NCBI GenBank assembly: GCA_026990045.1
Contig: JALSIK010000378.1
Coordinates: 1-5,110 of the forward strand
Source of the DNA: Chromatiales bacterium
GTDB lineage: Bacteria; Pseudomonadota; Gammaproteobacteria; CAMYNG01
Reading direction: 5' to 3'
DNA: 5,110 bases
The translations under genes and the position numbers were made by a program. Shown piece by piece: positions 1 to 5,110 of the stretch. The notes beneath the pieces are model-generated. The model saw only the letters and a list, made by a program, of their open reading frames with translations, did no database searches and had not been told where the DNA came from. Within the stretch, counting starts at the first letter, position 1. The number at the start of each line of letters is the position of its first letter.

Positions 1-68
1 CAAGCTGCATGGTCTGGTTGAACATCCGCCCGCCCGCCGGCGGGCCCCTGGCACAAAAAGGCCTCCCC
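1..68 (-). other. Start of the cmk-to-rpsA intergenic leader
   Basis: This non-coding stretch follows the cmk stop and runs off the window. It holds a T5 tract (59 to 55 on the minus strand) without a convincing stem before it, and a perfect 14-bp GC-only palindrome at 32-45 (GCCCGCCGGCGGGC) able to form a 5-bp stem with a 4-nt loop. There is no T tract after the palindrome, so it is not a terminator. The RNA may belong to the 5' leader of rpsA, which in E. coli is autoregulated by S1. That identity rests on synteny alone. Confidence 0.35.
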
Positions 69-770
69 TCAGCCGCCCCCGGCCGCCGGCCCGAAGACCC
101 GGCGCACGTGGCGCTCCACCTCGGCCATCACGCCGGGGATGTCCAGGGCAGTGGTGTCGATGACCACCGCGTCCGGCGCCGGCACCAGCGGCGAGGCCGC
201 CCGCTGGCGGTCGCGCCGGTCGCGCTCGGCGATCTCGCTGAGAAGGTCGGCCAGCCTAACATCGATTCCCTTTTCTTTCAACTGTTTATGACGCCGCCGG
301 GCGCGCTCGTCGGCGCTGGCGGTGAGAAACAGCTTGAGGGGAGCGTCGGGGAACACGGTGGTGCCCATGTCGCGCCCGTCGGCCACCAGGCCCGGCGGGC
401 GGCGGAAGGCCCGCTGGCGGTCCAGCAGGGCCTCGCGCACGGCCGCCATGGCCGCCACCCGCGAGGCGTCGCTGCCCACCGCCTCGGTGCGGATGGCGTC
501 GGTCACGTCCTCCCCCTCCAGCAGGACCCGGACCTCCCCGCCGCCGGCGGCCTCGCGGAAGGCCGCCGGCAGCCCGCGGGCATAGGCCGCCACCGCCGCC
601 GCGTCGTCCAGGGACAGGCCCCGGCGCCGGGCACCCAGGGCCACCAGCCGGTACAGGGCCCCGGAATCCAGCAGGTGCCAGCCCAGGCGGGCGGCCAGGA
701 GCCGGGCGATGGTGCCCTTGCCCACCCCGCTGGGGCCGTCGATGGTGATGACGGGGGCGGTTTCAGCCAT
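69..770 (-). CDS. cmk: Cytidylate kinase (CMP/dCMP kinase)
   Basis: Phosphorylates CMP and dCMP with ATP, feeding CDP/dCDP pools; cytoplasmic and monomeric in the family. 233 residues, typical length. Visible: P-loop GPSGVGKGT (12-20), the nucleotide-monophosphate site DSGALYR (35-41), EGEDVTDAIRTEAV (85-98), DGRDMGTTVFPDAP (131-144, the base- and phosphate-binding core), and the LID/closing region with RARRR (156-160), QLKEKGID (163-170) and RDRRDR (183-188). The ATG at 768-770 overlaps the aroA end by 8 nt. No strong ribosome site is seen (a GGGAGG lies too far upstream), so translation is probably coupled to aroA. TGA stop at 69-71. Codons for roughly residues 160-172 are AT-rich and unlike the rest of the gene, and the same DNA looks like a promoter (253-281). 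rpsA is the expected downstream neighbour by synteny, but lies outside the window. Confidence 0.96.
   Translation of the reverse strand: MAETAPVITIDGPSGVGKGTIARLLAARLGWHLLDSGALYRLVALGARRRGLSLDDAAAVAAYARGLPAAFREAAGGGEVRVLLEGEDVTDAIRTEAVGSDASRVAAMAAVREALLDRQRAFRRPPGLVADGRDMGTTVFPDAPLKLFLTASADERARRRHKQLKEKGIDVRLADLLSEIAERDRRDRQRAASPLVPAPDAVVIDTTALDIPGVMAEVERHVRRVFGPAAGGG
253..281 (-). promoter_or_regulatory. Candidate sigma70-type promoter inside cmk, facing the expected rpsA
   Basis: On the minus strand TTGAAA (281 to 276) matches 5 of 6 bases of the -35 consensus. Exactly 17 nt later comes TAGGCT (258 to 253), which keeps the three most conserved -10 positions (T, A and final T). The site lies in the most AT-rich patch of the window. 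Transcription would start near 246 and run through the end of cmk into the downstream gene. E. coli rpsA is, from memory, also served by promoters within or close to cmk. The -10 element is only 3 of 6, so this is a candidate. Confidence 0.4.
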
Positions 771-2082
771 GGGCCGCGCGGATGTCCAGGCCCGCCTCCC
801 GGGCCAGGGCGACGAAGCCGGGGAAGGAGGTGTCCACGTTCTCGCAGCGGTCGATGGTCACCGGCCCGGCGGCACGCAGGGCGGCCATGGCGAAGGCCAT
901 GGCGATGCGGTGGTCGCCGTGGCTGTCCACGCGGCCGCCGGTGAAGCCCCCGCCCCCGCGGATGACCATGCCGTCCTCGGTGGGGGTGGCGTCGGCCCCC
1001 AGTGCGCGCAGCCCGTCGGCCATGACCTGGATGCGGTCGCTCTCCTTGACCCGCAGCTCGCGGGCCCCGGTGAGCACGGTCTCGCCCTCGGCCAGGGCCG
1101 CGGCCACGAACAGGGCCGGGAACTCGTCGATGGCCAGGGGCACCTGCTCCGCGGGGATGCGGATGCCGTGCAGGGGCCCCGCCTCCACGGTGAGATCGGC
1201 CACCGGCTCGCCGCCCACGGTGCGCTCGTTGGCCAGCGCGAGCCGCGCCCCCATGGCGCGCAGGATGTTGATGACCCCGGTGCGGGTGGGGTTGACGCCC
1301 ACGTGGGTCAGGGTCACGCGCGAGCCCGGCGCGATGGCCGCGCCCACCATGAAGAAGGCCGCCGAGGAGATGTCGGCCGGCACCTCGATGCGGGCGGCGG
1401 CCAGGCGCCCGCCCCCGTCCACGCACACCCGGCGGCCGGCCACGGCCACCGGCCAGCCGAAGCCGGCCAGCATGCGCTCGGTGTGGTCGCGGGTGGGCGC
1501 GGGCTCGGTGACACAGGTGCGGCCCTCGGCGTAGAGACCGGCCAGCAGCAGGCAGGACTTCACCTGGGCGCTGGCCACCGGCATCGCGTAGTCGATGCCG
1601 TGCAGGCGGCGGCCGCCGTGGATGCGCAGGGGCGGGGTGCCGCCGGAGCTGGTGTCCACCTGCGCCCCCATGAGCGCCAGCGGCTCGGTGACCCGGCGCA
1701 TGGGCCGGCGGTTGAGGGACTCGTCGCCGGTGAGCACGGTGTCGAAGGGCTGGGCCGCCAGCAACCCCGCCAGCAGGCGCATGGAGGTGCCGGAGTTGCC
1801 CAGGTCCAGCGGCGCCCCGGGGGGCTTGAGCCCGTGCAGCCCCACCCCGTGCACGGTGACGCGGCCCGCCTCGGGCCCCTCGATGTCCACCCCCATGGCG
1901 CGGAAGGCGTTGAGGGTGGCCAGGCTGTCGGCCCCTTCCAGGAAGCCGGTGATCCCGGTGACGCCTTCGGCCAGGGCCCCCAGCATGATGCTGCGGTGGG
2001 AGATGGACTTGTCGCCCGGCACCCGCAGGGTGCCCTGCAGGCGGCCGCCGGGCGCGACGACGAACTGGAGTGAGTGGCTCAT
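763..2082 (-). CDS. aroA: 3-phosphoshikimate 1-carboxyvinyltransferase (EPSP synthase), class II-type
   Basis: Transfers the enolpyruvyl group of PEP to shikimate-3-phosphate, giving EPSP, the sixth shikimate-pathway step. 439 residues, full length for the family. Motifs in order: VPGDKSISHRS (21-31, with Lys25 and Arg30), LGNSGTSMRLL (94-104), RPMRRV (126-131), SAQVKS (171-176), RDHTE (198-202), NPTRTG (264-269), IDEFP (318-322, catalytic Asp319), KESDRI (346-351, catalytic Glu347) and HGDHRIAMAF (388-397). SAQVKS, RDHTE and NPTRTG are class II EPSP synthase signatures. Gly98 lies where the CP4 enzyme has its glyphosate-tolerance alanine. The ATG at 2080-2082 gives the expected start, MSHSLQFVVAPGGRLQG. 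It sits 14 nt past the tyrA stop with no Shine-Dalgarno, so reinitiation after tyrA is likely. The reading frame stays open far upstream across tyrA, but that is a high-GC effect. The TGA stop overlaps cmk by 8 nt. Confidence 0.97.
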   Translation of the reverse strand: MSHSLQFVVAPGGRLQGTLRVPGDKSISHRSIMLGALAEGVTGITGFLEGADSLATLNAFRAMGVDIEGPEAGRVTVHGVGLHGLKPPGAPLDLGNSGTSMRLLAGLLAAQPFDTVLTGDESLNRRPMRRVTEPLALMGAQVDTSSGGTPPLRIHGGRRLHGIDYAMPVASAQVKSCLLLAGLYAEGRTCVTEPAPTRDHTERMLAGFGWPVAVAGRRVCVDGGGRLAAARIEVPADISSAAFFMVGAAIAPGSRVTLTHVGVNPTRTGVINILRAMGARLALANERTVGGEPVADLTVEAGPLHGIRIPAEQVPLAIDEFPALFVAAALAEGETVLTGARELRVKESDRIQVMADGLRALGADATPTEDGMVIRGGGGFTGGRVDSHGDHRIAMAFAMAALRAAGPVTIDRCENVDTSFPGFVALAREAGLDIRAAHG

Positions 2083-2096
2083 GGTCGTGTGTACAA

Positions 2097-2996
2097 CTAC
2101 TCGCGTGCGTTTTCGGGCCGCTGCAGGCGCCCGGCGAAGGCGTCGCGCGCGGCCTTGGCGCGGGCGAAGGTCTCGCGCAGGAAGTCCCCGTCGCCGGCGG
2201 CGACGGCCTCCCGCAGCCGCGCCAGGTCGTCGAGGAAGCGGTCCATCACCGCCACCAGGGCCTCGCGGTTGGCCAGGCAGATGTCGTGCCACATGGCCGG
2301 GTTGCTGGAGGCGATGCGGGTGAAGTCGGCGAAGCCGCCGGCGGCGTACTCGAAGATCTCGGCGCTGTCGTCCATGCGGGCCAGGGTGTCCACCAGCGCG
2401 TAGGCCAGCATGTGCGGCAGGTGCGAGGTGGCCGCCAGCACCGCGTCGTGGTGAGCGGCGCTGGTCTCCACCACCTGCGCCCCCACCGCCTCCCACATGG
2501 CCCGCACCCGGGCCACGGCGGCGGCCTCGGTCTCCGGCTCCGGGGTCAGGATCACGCGCCGGCCGGCGAACAGGCCGGTGACGGAGGCCTCCACCCCGCT
2601 CTGCTCGGTGCCGGCGATGGGATGGCCGGGCACGAACCACGGCGGCAGCCCGCCCAGCACCCGGCGCACGTCCGCCACCACGCTGCCCTTGGTGCTGCCC
2701 ACGTCGGTCACCACCGCCCCCGGGGACAGGCCGGGCCGCAGGCGCGCGAGCACCTCGCCGGTGGCCCCCACCGGCACCGCCAGCACCACCATGTCGGCCC
2801 CGGCGGCGGCCGCGGCCGGCTCGGCCTCGAACCGGTCGATGACCCCCAGGGCCAGGGCCCGTTCCAGGTGGGCCGGGTCGCGGCCCCAGCCGACGATCTC
2901 CCCCGCCTGCCCGGCGGCGCGCAGGGCCCGGGCCAGGGAGCCGCCCATGAGTCCCACCCCCGCCACGCACAGGCGCGCGATGAGGGGCGGGCTCAC
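2097..2996 (-). CDS. tyrA: Prephenate/cyclohexadienyl dehydrogenase
   Basis: Oxidatively decarboxylates prephenate (and possibly arogenate) on the route to tyrosine. 299 residues, a standalone TyrA without chorismate mutase, ACT or EPSP synthase fusion. The N-terminal Rossmann fold shows GVGLMGGS (13-20, the GxGxxG loop). At the end of the second strand it reads GWGRDP (36-41), with Gly38-Arg39 where NAD-specific enzymes usually carry an acidic residue, hinting at NADP use. Further motifs are TDVGSTKG (97-104), HPIAGTEQSG (125-134, His125 near the substrate), SHLPH (191-195), and GGFADFTRIASSNPAMWHDI (220-239), whose Arg227 probably binds the prephenate side-chain carboxylate. The start is GTG at 2994-2996, overlapping the hisC stop as GTGA. 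It is supported by a strong Shine-Dalgarno and by the Rossmann strand beginning a few residues later. TAG stop at 2097-2099. Prephenate versus arogenate preference cannot be read from sequence. Confidence 0.95.
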   Translation of the reverse strand: MSPPLIARLCVAGVGLMGGSLARALRAAGQAGEIVGWGRDPAHLERALALGVIDRFEAEPAAAAAGADMVVLAVPVGATGEVLARLRPGLSPGAVVTDVGSTKGSVVADVRRVLGGLPPWFVPGHPIAGTEQSGVEASVTGLFAGRRVILTPEPETEAAAVARVRAMWEAVGAQVVETSAAHHDAVLAATSHLPHMLAYALVDTLARMDDSAEIFEYAAGGFADFTRIASSNPAMWHDICLANREALVAVMDRFLDDLARLREAVAAGDGDFLRETFARAKAARDAFAGRLQRPENARE

Positions 2997-4135
2997 GCCA
3001 GCACCTCCCGCAGCGCCCGGAGAAAACGCTCGTTGTCCTCCGCGGTGCCCACGGTGACCCGCAGGTGGCGGGGCAGGTCGTAGTTGGCCACGGGCCGCAC
3101 GATGACGCCCCGGCGCAGGAGCGCCTCGTACACCGCCAGGCCGTCGCGGTCCAGGGCGAAGGTGACGAAATTGCCGGCAGAGGGGATGTGCGCAAGCCCC
3201 ATGGCGTCGAAGGCCGCGGCGAGCCGGGCCAGCCCCTCGCGGTTGAGCCGGCGGCTGCGCTCCAGGAAGGCCCCGTCCTCCAGCGCCGCCTCCGCCGCCG
3301 CCAGCGCCGGCACGCCCACGTTGAAGGGCTGGCGCACCCGGCCGAGGATGTCCACGAGCGCGGGCGAAGCCACGCCGTAGCCCACGCGCAACCCGGCCAG
3401 GCCGTAGATCTTGGAAAAGGTGCGGGTGACGACGAGGTTGGGAAAGCGCGCCAGCCATGCCACGCCGTCGGGGAAGCCGGGGTCCTCCACGTACTCGGTG
3501 TAGGCCTCGTCCAGCACCACCACCACGTGGCCCGGCAACCCGGCGAGAAATGCCTCCAGCTCGTCGCGCGCCAGCCAGGTGCCGGTGGGGTTGTTGGGGT
3601 TGGCGACGAACACCACCCGGGTGTCGCCGTCCACCAGGTGCGCCATGGCCTCGAGGTCGTGGCCGTAGGGCATGCGCGGGTGGTCGGGCGGCAGCGCCGC
3701 CGCCGCCCGTCCCTCGGCCCCCGCGGCCATCGTGTAGATGGGGTACATGGCGAAGCCGTGGCGGGAGAAGACCGCGTTGCGGCCCGGCCCGAGAAAGGCG
3801 CGCGCCACCATGGCGATGACGTCGCTGGAGCCGGCGCCGAGGATGATCATGTCCGGGCTCACGCCCAGGCGGGCGGCCAGCTTGTCCTTCAACCGGTGGC
3901 CGCCGTCGTCGGGATAGCGGTGGACGCCGGCCACCGCCTCGCGCGCCGCGGCCAGGCCCAGGGGGCTCGGGCCCAGGGGATTCTCGTTGGAGGCCAGCTT
4001 CACCGCGTCGGTGACGCCGTACTCCCGCGCCAGCTCCTCAAGCGGCTTGCCCGGCTGGTACGGCGCCAGCGTGCGCACGCCGGGGGCGGCCAGCGCCAGC
4101 GGGTCCGGCAGCAGGGGGTCACAGGGCAGGGACAT
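2993..4135 (-). CDS. hisC: Histidinol-phosphate/aromatic aminotransferase, HisC family
   Basis: PLP-dependent fold-type I aminotransferase of 380 residues, the normal family length. It moves an amino group between glutamate and imidazole-acetol phosphate. In this aromatic-gene context it may act mainly on phenylpyruvate, 4-hydroxyphenylpyruvate or prephenate; that role is inferred from neighbours. Visible motifs: PGVRTLAPYQPGKP near the N terminus, ASNENPLGPS (48-57), GAGSSD (100-105, PLP phosphate), NPNNPTG (179-185), DEAYTEY (209-215), and TFSKIYGLAGLRVGY (239-253) with the Schiff-base lysine at 242 and Arg250. Arg359 in LRVTVG probably binds the substrate carboxylate. The ATG at 4133-4135 is chosen because an upstream in-frame ATG (4241-4243) would translate part of the palindromic spacer into 36 residues unlike any HisC N terminus. 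Only a poor, distant GGGA stands as a ribosome site. The TGA stop overlaps the tyrA start. In Pseudomonas the equivalent gene is called hisC2 (also hisHb). Confidence 0.95.
   Translation of the reverse strand: MSLPCDPLLPDPLALAAPGVRTLAPYQPGKPLEELAREYGVTDAVKLASNENPLGPSPLGLAAAREAVAGVHRYPDDGGHRLKDKLAARLGVSPDMIILGAGSSDVIAMVARAFLGPGRNAVFSRHGFAMYPIYTMAAGAEGRAAAALPPDHPRMPYGHDLEAMAHLVDGDTRVVFVANPNNPTGTWLARDELEAFLAGLPGHVVVVLDEAYTEYVEDPGFPDGVAWLARFPNLVVTRTFSKIYGLAGLRVGYGVASPALVDILGRVRQPFNVGVPALAAAEAALEDGAFLERSRRLNREGLARLAAAFDAMGLAHIPSAGNFVTFALDRDGLAVYEALLRRGVIVRPVANYDLPRHLRVTVGTAEDNERFLRALREVLA
3002..3009 (-). promoter_or_regulatory. Strong Shine-Dalgarno for tyrA inside hisC
   Basis: GGGAGGTG (3009 to 3002) lies within the last codons of hisC. 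Its GGAGGT core ends 6 nt before the GTG start of tyrA at 2996. It is the best ribosome site in the window and decides the GTG start. Together with the GTGA stop/start overlap it indicates tight translational coupling of hisC and tyrA. Confidence 0.8.
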
Positions 4136-4185
4136 GGCCGGACAACGATCCCGATGCAAGGACGGTGGATTCCGGGGCGCAGCCT

Positions 4186-4306
4186 CCCTCACCCCGGCCC
4201 GCAACGCGGGGGAGAGGGGGACAGGAAAAACCGGTCGTGGCATCGCCCCCCCGCCGGGGACGAAAAGACGGTCCCCTCTCCCCCCGGGAGAGGGACAGGG
4301 TGAGGG
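4186..4306. repeat. Composite palindromic repeat in the pheA-hisC spacer (REP/MITE-like)
   Basis: Two arms about 37 nt long, separated by a 48-nt loop, form an interrupted inverted repeat. The outer 9 bp (CCCTCACCC at 4186-4194) pair perfectly with GGGTGAGGG at 4298-4306. An inner 12 bp (GGGGGAGAGGGG at 4208-4219) pair with 4273-4284. The arms also fold locally: CCCGC-AAC-GCGGG at 4198-4210, and CCCTCTCCC-CCC-GGGAGAGGG at 4274-4294. A short CCCC-GCC-GGGG hairpin lies in the loop at 4249-4259. The GGGAGAGGG-type word followed by GACAGG also occurs in direct orientation at about 4210-4225 and 4286-4299. Similar CCCTCACCC...CCCTCTCCC modules recur, as I recall, between genes in many gammaproteobacterial genomes. 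No open frame in it resembles a protein. Whether it is a mobile repeat, an mRNA stabiliser or an attenuator is not shown by the sequence. Confidence 0.7.
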
Positions 4307-4308
4307 GG

Positions 4309-4329
4309 AAGAAAGAGCCCGCCCCGGGC
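4309..4329 (-). terminator. Weak terminator-like hairpin after pheA
   Basis: On the coding strand, about 35 nt after the pheA stop, GCCCG-GGG-CGGGC (4329 to 4317) forms a 5-bp all-GC stem with a 3-nt loop. It is followed by TCTTTCTT (4316 to 4309), six T in eight. This resembles a short intrinsic terminator, but the stem is brief and the T tract is interrupted. Partial termination or simple 3'-end protection of pheA mRNA is possible. Full termination would require a separate hisC promoter, and I see no convincing one in the rest of the spacer. Confidence 0.3.
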
Positions 4330-4363
4330 ACGGGAGAAAGCTTCGACCCCATGCGCCCCGCCC

Positions 4364-5110
4364 TCACAGCACGGCCTTGGGATAGGAGCCCAGCACCCGC
4401 AGCAGGCTGGCTTCGCTCTCCAGCTCCGCCAGGGCCGCGGCCACGGGCCCGTCCTCGCGGTGGCCGTCGATGTCCACGAAGAACACGTACTCCCACATGC
4501 CGCGCCGCGAGGGCCGCGACTCGATGCGGGTCATGGAGATGTCGTGGCGCTGCAGCGGCGCCAGCAACCGGTACAGGGCGCCGGGACGGTTGGGGGTGGA
4601 CAGCAGCAGCGAGGTCTTGTCGTCGCCCGACGGCGGCACCTGGCGCCGGCCGATGACCAGGAAGCGGGTGGTGTTGTCGGGCTCGTCCTCGATGTTGCGC
4701 ACCAGCACGGGCAGGTCGTAGATCTCGGCCGCGGTCTCGCCGGCGATGGCGGCAGCGCCCTCCTCGCCCGCCGCGCGCCGCGCCGCCTCGGCGTTGCTGG
4801 GGACGTCGGCCAGCGGCACCCCGGGCAGGTGGGCCTCCAGCCATTCCCGGCACTGGGCCAGGGACTGCTGGTGCGAGTAGACCACCTTGATCTCCTCCAG
4901 CCGCGGCACCCGGGTGAGCAGGTGGTGGTGGATGCGCAGCTCCACCTCGCCGCAGATGTTGAGGGGCGAGTTGAGAAACTGGTCCAGGGTGTGGTTGACC
5001 ACGCCCTCGGTGGAATTCTCCACCGGCACCACGCCGTAGTGGGCGTTGTCGGCTTCCACCTCGCGGAACACGTCGGCGATGGAGGCCTGGGGCAGGGTGT
5101 CCACCGCGTG
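4364..5110 (-). CDS. pheA: P-protein (chorismate mutase/prephenate dehydratase), C-terminal part, 5' end outside window
   Basis: Cytoplasmic enzyme of phenylalanine synthesis that decarboxylates and dehydrates prephenate to phenylpyruvate. The family's N-terminal chorismate mutase domain would lie beyond the window edge. The 248 residues seen begin inside the dehydratase domain: VVPVENSTEG (fragment residues 27-36), the ELRIHHHLL stretch, then the catalytic TRF triad (148-150). A C-terminal ACT domain follows, with the phenylalanine-binding GAL (177-179) and ESRP (197-200) motifs, so feedback inhibition by Phe is expected. The end, LGSYPKAVL, matches the Pseudomonas-type P-protein as I remember it. 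Against about 365 residues for that family, roughly 115 N-terminal residues are missing. The frame is open to the edge. A GTG at 5102-5104 lies in frame, but it is internal to the domain and not the real start. A TGA stop sits at 4364-4366. A 228-bp spacer separates it from hisC. Confidence 0.96.
   Translation of the reverse strand, partial: HAVDTLPQASIADVFREVEADNAHYGVVPVENSTEGVVNHTLDQFLNSPLNICGEVELRIHHHLLTRVPRLEEIKVVYSHQQSLAQCREWLEAHLPGVPLADVPSNAEAARRAAGEEGAAAIAGETAAEIYDLPVLVRNIEDEPDNTTRFLVIGRRQVPPSGDDKTSLLLSTPNRPGALYRLLAPLQRHDISMTRIESRPSRRGMWEYVFFVDIDGHREDGPVAAALAELESEASLLRVLGSYPKAVL

Noticed and set aside
1..27. Possible start of a downstream gene, minus-strand ATG near position 25 reading MFNQTMQL
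   Set aside because: Only eight codons before the edge; it does not resemble the S1 protein N terminus and has no clear ribosome site.
50..110. Intrinsic terminator at the end of cmk (T5 tract at 59 to 55)
   Set aside because: The bases before the T tract are G-rich and offer only a 4-bp GGCC pairing; no convincing stem.
128..262. Small 44-codon minus-strand frame inside cmk with an AAGGGA four bases before its ATG
   Set aside because: Out of frame with cmk, with no recognisable product; the AAGGGA comes from the conserved LID codons of Cmk.
709..2073. Long plus-strand open frame (454 codons) antisense to aroA
   Set aside because: Product is a Gly/His/Ala/Pro/Arg-rich string with no recognisable domain; it mirrors the codon bias of the well-supported aroA on the other strand.
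2070..3083. Plus-strand open frame antisense to tyrA
   Set aside because: Same high-GC antisense artefact, with no recognisable domain and no promoter seen.
2083..3195. Upstream extension of the aroA frame through tyrA, suggesting an 810-residue fusion protein
   Set aside because: The extension is out of frame with tyrA and gives Arg/Gly/Ala-rich nonsense; the true AroA N terminus starts at 2082.
4136..4243. N-terminal extension of HisC to an ATG at 4241-4243
   Set aside because: It would translate half of the palindromic repeat into 36 residues not typical of HisC; the family's N terminus begins just after the ATG at 4135.
3065..4303. Plus-strand open frame (412 codons) antisense to hisC and reaching into the palindrome
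   Set aside because: Low-complexity His/Gly/Val/Arg composition and no family match; hisC on the opposite strand has every catalytic motif.

Overview
The window is a GC-rich (about 70% by eye) piece of bacterial chromosome. It carries one densely packed minus-strand gene run, read from position 5110 toward position 1: pheA (3' part only), hisC, tyrA, aroA and cmk. All five products belong to well-known families. The order matches the aromatic-amino-acid 'supraoperon' known from Pseudomonas and other Gammaproteobacteria (serC-pheA-hisC-tyrA-aroA-cmk-rpsA). From that synteny, serC is expected just beyond position 5110 and rpsA (ribosomal protein S1) just beyond position 1, but neither is visible here. 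The family matches and GC content suggest a high-GC gammaproteobacterium, perhaps of the Chromatiales/Ectothiorhodospiraceae type. The genus cannot be settled by reading.

Layout. 4364-5110: C-terminal two thirds of the P-protein (prephenate dehydratase plus ACT regulatory domain). 4136-4363: a 228-bp spacer, the only sizeable gap, holding a composite inverted repeat (4186-4306) and a weak terminator-like hairpin after pheA. 2993-4135: hisC. 2097-2996: tyrA, starting with GTG and overlapping hisC by 4 nt in a GTGA junction with a strong ribosome binding site. 763-2082: aroA, 14 nt after tyrA, with no visible Shine-Dalgarno. 69-770: cmk, overlapping aroA by 8 nt. 1-68: start of the cmk-to-rpsA spacer.

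How the genes work together. AroA makes EPSP, the direct precursor of chorismate. PheA converts chorismate/prephenate to phenylpyruvate, and TyrA converts prephenate (or arogenate) to the tyrosine branch. The HisC-family aminotransferase can supply the transamination step of Phe/Tyr synthesis as well as, or instead of, its histidine-pathway step. Cmk recycles CMP/dCMP and commonly sits just upstream of rpsA, linking the cluster to nucleotide and translation functions.

No undescribed system is evident; this is mostly a conserved housekeeping locus. The points most worth a second look are the palindromic element splitting pheA from hisC, an AT-rich island with a promoter-like sequence inside cmk, the Gly-Arg pair at the cofactor-discriminating position of TyrA, and the unfused tyrA/aroA junction.
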